The translations under genes and the position numbers were made by a program. Below the pieces are notes generated by a model, which saw nothing but the letters and a program-made list of their open reading frames with translations, made no database searches and was not told the DNA's origin. DNA of 32,985 nucleotides from Welwitschia mirabilis (Eukaryota > Gnetophyta > Gnetopsida > Welwitschiales), in the NCBI GenBank assembly GCA_051453625.1, contig JBOZIK010000001.1, positions 215,830,818 to 215,863,802 on the forward strand, read 5' to 3'. Each line of letters starts with the position of its first letter. Position 1 is the first letter of the stretch. This document shows, piece after piece, positions 31,956 to 32,985 of this stretch.

Positions 31956-32032
31956 TGTAATGCTAGAAAATTAATGTTATTTTTAAATTCTGTTATACAT
32001 TTCCTTTAAAATTTTTACCAAGAGGAGGTATA
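31956..32032. repeat. 77-bp contig-end overlap, left copy
   Basis: Identical to 32133-32209 across the N run, which therefore splits one continuous copia interior between gag and protease. It is an assembly overlap. Confidence 0.95.
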
Positions 32033-32132
32033 NNNNNNNNNNNNNNNNNNNNNNNNNNNNNNNNNNNNNNNNNNNNNNNNNNNNNNNNNNNNNNNNNNNN
32101 NNNNNNNNNNNNNNNNNNNNNNNNNNNNNNNN
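32033..32132. other. Assembly gap, 100 N (spurious)
   Basis: A placeholder run of 100 N between two identical 77-bp ends. The spacing between gag and protease should be shortened by 177 bp when reading this element. Confidence 0.9.
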
Positions 32133-32294
32133 TGTAATGCTAGAAAATTAATGTTATTTTTAAATTCTGTTATACATTTCCTTTAAAATTTTTACCAAGA
32201 GGAGGTATACCACATCAATCCAAAAGAATGAAGTAGGTAAGAGATAATAATCTGAAAATTCTTTTAATTCAAATAGATTTCAAGTTATCAAATG

Positions 32295-32985
32295 GAACTA
32301 GCTAGTATTTGGATAGTGGGTGCTCTCGACATATAACAGGAGACAAGTCTAGGTTCAAGAAATTAGATGACTTTAATGGGGGAGAAGCTACTTTTGGTGG
32401 TAATGGAAGAGCCAAAATTGAAGGAATTAGAAGTATCGGTGGAGGTAACTTACCCAAAATAAATAAAGTTTTATATTTCAATGGTTTGAAGCATAATTTA
32501 CTTAGCATTAGTTAAATTTCTAATAAAGGTGATAAGGTTGTTTTCGATAGTACTAAATATGAAGTTCTAAATTGTAAAACAAATAATATTATTTTCAAAG
32601 TGAATAGAATAGATAATGTCTATAGCACTAATCAATTGTTTTTTGGTTGCTATTTTTTTCATGTTAATCAAGAAGAGCTTTGGCATAAATGTTTATATCA
32701 TGTAAGCTATGATCATTTGAAAATGATTATTAAAAAATAAATTATCAAAGTAATTCCAAAAATTAATATTATAAAATATTGTCTTTGTAATGCATCTCAG
32801 AAAGAAAAACAAGTAAGAACATTGCATAAAAGTTAAAACCCAGTTTAACAATAATTCCTTTAGAGCTTATTCACATAGATTTGATAGGACCAACTCAAAC
32901 TCAAAGTCTAGGAGGAAAATACTATTTTTTTAACCATGGTCAATGATTACTCAAGATATACTTGGGTTGCCTTTTTTGTAAATAA
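32295..32985 (+). pseudogene. Copia protease - integrase pseudogene, runs off the window
   Basis: The protease is readable in one frame from YLDSGCSRHITGDKS (active-site DSG, about 32306-32350) through ATFGGNGRAKIEGI to GLKHNLLSIS, where the next codon is TAA. In the same frame GDKVVFDS and the pre-integrase finger ELWHKCLYHVSYDHLKMI follow. The Cys pair then reads CNAS, with Ser where the second zinc Cys is expected. The integrase catalytic start is IHIDLIGPTQTQSLGGKYY (about 32863-32922) and, after a frameshift in a run of seven t, NDYSRYTWVAFF. The rest of integrase, RT and RNase H lie beyond 32985. This is among the better preserved coding DNA in the window, but it is still non-functional. 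Confidence 0.87.

Noticed and set aside
32302-32508. Reverse-strand 68-residue open stretch, Pro/Leu-rich
   Set aside because: Exact antisense of the copia protease frame with DSGCS on the plus strand.

Overview
The window is AT-rich, intron-less, gene-poor plant nuclear DNA made almost wholly of old, nested, mutationally degraded retrotransposons. I find no intact host gene, rRNA gene, canonical tRNA gene or CRISPR array. The plant assignment rests on the lineages recognised: Ty3/gypsy elements of the Athila/Tat (OTA) type with the gag 'WRNH' and 'LRS(G)KEL' motifs and a tRNA-Asp-type primer site, a plant L1-type LINE with DUF4283-like ORF1 and zf-RVT, a Ty1/copia element of Sirevirus type, and a Tekay/Del-like LTR element with an iMet primer site. 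I cannot name the species. Five runs of exactly 100 N show that this is a draft scaffold.

Layout. 1-2868: unassigned AT-rich DNA with one weak reverse-transcriptase fossil (+) and one tRNA-derived SINE-like stretch. 2870-5403: a 37-bp minisatellite, then a minus-strand Tekay/Del-like Ty3 remnant with an LTR end, purine tract, about 540 bp of internal DNA, an iMet primer site and a second LTR carrying a tandem array of primer-site/LTR-end units. 5404-9.3 kb: minus-strand OTA element I (gag-protease, leader, primer site, LTR), cut inside its protease by the LTR ending at 5403. 9.6-15.3 kb: gag of a second minus-strand OTA element (II), split by an L1-type LINE (9694-14613) that is flanked by a 9-bp direct repeat. 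15.3-18.3 kb: a 300-bp tandem duplication, a second SINE-like stretch and otherwise unassigned DNA. 18.3-24.8 kb: plus-strand OTA-type element III, with a large LTR containing a 647-bp tandem duplication, a decayed primer site, a coiled-coil gag-like interior without pol, a polypurine tract and a 3' LTR running into a gap. 24.9-26.8 kb: plus-strand OTA pol (element IV; RT end, RNase H, integrase). 26.8-29.17 kb: unassigned. 29173 to the end: a plus-strand Sirevirus-like copia element (LTR, primer site, gag, protease, start of integrase) that continues past the window.

The elements do not work together as a system. They record successive insertions, and the order can be read from which one interrupts which. 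Many stop codons fit C-to-T or G-to-A change of Gln, Trp or Arg codons, and the primer sites decay mainly by the same transitions, as expected for long-methylated DNA, although some stops need other changes. Three of the five N gaps are flanked by the same 77 bp on both sides, so they are assembly overlaps and not real duplications. I found no convincing undescribed biological system. The most interesting items are the amplified primer-site/LTR-end array, the pol-less element III with an in-frame 21-bp heptad repeat, and the LINE insertion whose removal restores colinearity with a second gag copy in the same window.
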